Positions 5,661 through 7,762 of a stretch of 7,762 bases of DNA are shown here, one piece after another. The stretch spans positions 1 to 7,762 of the forward strand of contig PUNP01000729.1 of NCBI GenBank assembly GCA_003551785.1, in the 5' to 3' direction. How positions within the stretch are numbered: the first letter of the stretch is position 1; the number at the start of each line of letters is the position of its first letter. A program made the translations under genes and the position numbers. Source of the DNA: Candidatus Brocadiaceae bacterium (GTDB lineage: Bacteria; Planctomycetota; Brocadiia; SM23-32). The notes beneath the pieces are model-generated. The model saw nothing but the letters and a program-made list of their open reading frames with translations. It did not search any database and was not told where the DNA came from.

Positions 5661-5888
5661 ATGAAAAACGCGGTGATTGTGACAGTGGATGCGAAAGGTG
5701 ATCTGCATCTTGATCTTTCGGGTTATGAAGGGGGGGCTTGCGAGGCGGAAAATGCCAGAATAACGAAATTACTTGAGGAAATGGGCATTGAAGTTGACAG
5801 GGAGCTCTTAAAATCAAAATTGGCCGACTCACCCCGACATGTGGAACTTAAGTTGCCCCATGGGAACAGAAGGAGGAACCAATTATGA
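5661..5888 (+). CDS. DUF2997-like small protein, 75 aa
   Basis: The protein opens with a strand-turn-strand (MKNAVIVTVDAKGDLHLDLSG), continues with Y-E-G-G-A-C-E, then a helix (ARITKLLEEMGIEVD) and a basic tail ending GNRRRNQL. The order 'charged beta-hairpin, glycine-cysteine turn, helix ending LEE-x-G' is typical of DUF2997 proteins, which are usually about 50-70 residues and encoded beside DUF1257 genes. Their function is unknown. ATG 5661 lies one base after the Ycf35-like stop, with GGGGGTG upstream as a ribosome binding site. Its TGA (5886-5888) overlaps the next ATG (5885) as ATGA, so translation is probably coupled. The assignment rests on both pattern and context; the extended basic tail is unusual. 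Confidence 0.6.
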   Translation: MKNAVIVTVDAKGDLHLDLSGYEGGACEAENARITKLLEEMGIEVDRELLKSKLADSPRHVELKLPHGNRRRNQL

Positions 5889-6070
5889 ATGATACCCTGA
5901 AAATGCCGGACACAAAAACCTTTATGGAGATCAACATACTGATGGACGAAGCGGATACCCGTGTGCTCTTTTCATGTTTACGGGGAGTCGATCTCACCGA
6001 TGATCTGGAGAAGGAGATGAAGGAATACGGACTCGATTGCGACAGGGAGTTTAAATCGCCATGCGGATAA
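5885..6070 (+). CDS. Small hypothetical protein, 61 aa, possible diverged copy of its upstream neighbour
   Basis: ATG 5885 overlaps the preceding stop codon, and GGAGGAAC at 5871-5878 serves as ribosome binding site inside the upstream gene. The protein has a strand (FMEINILMDEADTRVLFSCL), a GVD turn, an acidic helix (LTDDLEKEMKEYGLD) and ends CDREFKSPCG, with three cysteines in total. No family was recognised. Its helix end, KEYGLDCDREFKS, resembles EEMGIEVDRELLKS of the upstream protein: E, G, D, R, E and KS are kept and I/L, E/D are conservative, so a duplication followed by divergence is possible. It lies 12 bp before the ATPase gene and is very likely an accessory subunit of the same system. 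The two C-terminal cysteines have no pairing motif that would indicate metal binding on their own. Confidence 0.65.
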   Translation: MNDTLKMPDTKTFMEINILMDEADTRVLFSCLRGVDLTDDLEKEMKEYGLDCDREFKSPCG

Positions 6071-6082
6071 AAGGAGAATACT

Positions 6083-7681
6083 ATGGAAATGAATAAAAAC
6101 TATGATTATGAATGGCTGGAGCAGGGTATGCTTAAACGCCAATCCAACTCTTCCAACGTGATTTGCTTTGAAACGCGAGATCACTTCAGATTTTTACAGG
6201 CCAAAGCTTTTTTGACAGCCAGGGCGGATGGGGCGGATATATACTCCCTTAACGGATGGTCGGGACTGTGTAAATTCAAGAAGGACGACGGAACCCCACA
6301 GCCTGTTACAAGAGGCGCCGGCGGCGAATACGATGAAGGGATAGAAAACAATATTTTGCAGGTAAGAGACGCCCTTCTCTATATGGACGATATTCTGAAA
6401 ACAGAGAAGTCCATTTTTATACTTCATGACCTCGATGCAAACAGAGACGAAGAGAGAGACAGAGACCTTGTGCGTGCGGTCAGGGACTGGGCATATAACC
6501 AGGAGATATGTCTCTCGGAATCCATGATAGTTGTTTTCTGCGGCAACATCTCCATGGTCCTGGATCAGGTTACCTCCGAGAAAGTTGTGGTGATCAGGCC
6601 TCCGTTATCCGGAAATGATGAGCGGGAAAAACTGATATTTGAGCAATGGAAAAAATTAATGCGCACCCCTAAAACTCCAAAAAAACAACAAAAGATCAAG
6701 GTCATTGCGCAGGCTACCGCGGGACTTAATCTTCACCAGGTGAAGACCATAATGATTGAAACCTACTACAGGGCGGGGCAGTTTGCCCAGGAAACCATCA
6801 AGGAACTCAAATCGGAAGTCATAAAAAGGTCAGACCTTGTGGAGCTTGAAGAGCCCGATCCGAAAGGTTTCGATAGTGTCGGCGGGTATGGGGTGGTGAA
6901 AAAGTTCGTGCGGGATACCGTGATCAAGCCGCTCCTTCCGTCCAAGAAAGCAAGAAAAATTCCCCGAGGAATCATCCTCTTCGGCCCGCCCGGGACCGGC
7001 AAAACAATCTTTGCCAAGGCGCTTGCCAAGGAGGTCCTCCTGCCCTTCATCAACTTGAAAGTCGAAAATCTCTATTCGCAGTATCTCGGTGTCTCAGGGC
7101 ATAAATTCCGAGACGCCATCAGCCTGATCGAGCAGATGAGCCCGGCGATAGTGTTCATCGACGAGATCGACAAATTCGGCAGCCGAAGGGGTGGGGCGAG
7201 CGACGGGGCTTCGGAGGAAACTCGACGCGTTTTCAACCAAGTGCTCGAATGGCTGGGCAAGAAGGAACGCGAATCGATCATCGTGGGCACAAGCAACCGA
7301 CCGGGAGACCTTGACAAGGCGCTGCGCGTCGGACGTATCGATTACTGGATTCCCTTTCTCTACCCGAACAAACATGCAAGAAAGAAAATAATAGAAATCC
7401 ATCTTGGAGAATCTGATCTGCCCTCCAATGTGATCGAATGGATGGCGGCCAGTACAGAAAACTTCTCTGGTGCGGAAATAGAGGAACTGGTCAACAGAGC
7501 CTACCGCAAGGCATTTACGGACGACAGAGATTCCCCCGGAAAAGAAGATATCGAACGGGCTCTTCGCTCATTCCTCATAAACAAAGAATCAAGGGAGAGA
7601 GAGATAAGAGAATATCTGGAAATGGCAAAGGAGTTCACCAACGACCTGGAATTTTTTCAGGAACTGGAAGCCGACCGATAA
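6083..7681 (+). CDS. Ycf46-like AAA+ ATPase
   Basis: The 532-residue protein starts at ATG 6083 after AAGGAGA (6070-6076). The C-terminal half is a classic AAA module beginning near D264 (DSVGGYGVVKKFV). It has Walker A GPPGTGKT at 301-308, Walker B IVFIDEID at 356-363, sensor 1 GTSN at 402-405, arginine-finger region RVGRID at 415-420 and the small helical lid with SGAEIEEL from 462. All residues needed for ATP hydrolysis in a ring are present. The N-terminal 250 residues resemble the Ycf46 N-domain: a helix-strand fold with IFILHDLD at 111-118 and VVFCGN at 150-155, resembling a degenerate ATPase core without a P-loop. There is no protease domain (no HExxH), which separates it from FtsH. 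Ycf46 proteins occur in plastids, cyanobacteria and other bacteria; the substrate is unknown. It closes the operon and is presumably its motor. Confidence 0.85.
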   Translation: MEMNKNYDYEWLEQGMLKRQSNSSNVICFETRDHFRFLQAKAFLTARADGADIYSLNGWSGLCKFKKDDGTPQPVTRGAGGEYDEGIENNILQVRDALLYMDDILKTEKSIFILHDLDANRDEERDRDLVRAVRDWAYNQEICLSESMIVVFCGNISMVLDQVTSEKVVVIRPPLSGNDEREKLIFEQWKKLMRTPKTPKKQQKIKVIAQATAGLNLHQVKTIMIETYYRAGQFAQETIKELKSEVIKRSDLVELEEPDPKGFDSVGGYGVVKKFVRDTVIKPLLPSKKARKIPRGIILFGPPGTGKTIFAKALAKEVLLPFINLKVENLYSQYLGVSGHKFRDAISLIEQMSPAIVFIDEIDKFGSRRGGASDGASEETRRVFNQVLEWLGKKERESIIVGTSNRPGDLDKALRVGRIDYWIPFLYPNKHARKKIIEIHLGESDLPSNVIEWMAASTENFSGAEIEELVNRAYRKAFTDDRDSPGKEDIERALRSFLINKESREREIREYLEMAKEFTNDLEFFQELEADR

Positions 7682-7762
7682 GTGTCATATCTCGTTCGTT
7701 TGAAGTTTTTGACTGCATTTATAAGCCCAATGCGCGACAGACTGTTGCTTCAACCCGCGGGA
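7682..7762. other. Tail after the ATPase gene, no feature seen
   Basis: These 81 bp hold no start of a convincing gene, no T-tract hairpin and no recognisable repeat. Either the operon continues beyond the window or its terminator lies further right. Confidence 0.4.

Noticed and set aside
6083..7681. FtsH-type membrane protease as identity of the AAA protein.
   Set aside because: No zinc protease HExxH motif and no N-terminal transmembrane helices; the N-terminal domain matches the Ycf46 layout instead.
1..7762. CRISPR array.
   Set aside because: No regularly spaced short direct repeats with unique spacers; the only regular repeats are the 108-bp coding modules of the Sel1 gene.

Overview
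The window looks like an accessory region of a bacterial chromosome or mobile element. It has a tyrosine recombinase at the left edge, several unrelated genes with differing base composition, and small gene groups with their own signals. Strong GGAGG-type ribosome binding sites and mixed base composition fit a Gram-negative environmental bacterium. Desulfobacterota-like or PVC-like are guesses from gene content only; no rRNA, tRNA or housekeeping gene is present to place it.

Left part (1-1300): the C-terminal catalytic domain of a tyrosine recombinase with all catalytic residues (1-672), cut by the window edge. It is followed by a 379-bp stretch without a long gene. That stretch holds an excellent sigma70-type promoter (TTGACT-17-TATAAT, 787-815). 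The predicted start point coincides with the 5' arm of a closing stem (822-828 pairing with 956-962) around a highly foldable segment, so a structured RNA or leader of about 140 nt is likely. A 58-codon ORF with a strong ribosome binding site follows (1052-1228).

Middle part (1300-3870): a Sel1-repeat protein of eight full repeats plus a partial one, with no signal peptide, then a perfect 15-bp inverted repeat. Next is a PcfJ-like protein whose family is known from conjugative plasmids and phages but whose function is unsettled.

Right part (3867-7681): a divergent arrangement. One unrecognised 102-aa gene reads left from an AT-rich promoter region. A compact five-gene operon reads right: a three-helix membrane protein with a long charged cytosolic helical tail, a DUF1257/Ycf35-family protein, a DUF2997-like small protein, another small protein that may be a diverged copy of the previous one, and a Ycf46-like AAA+ ATPase with complete Walker A, Walker B, sensor 1 and arginine-finger motifs. 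Spacings are +29, +1, -4 and +12 nt, so these five are very probably co-expressed. Ycf35/DUF2997/Ycf46 is a recognisable but functionally obscure set; a membrane protein with a coiled-coil tail in the same operon suggests a membrane-anchored ATPase machine. This is the best candidate here for an undescribed system.
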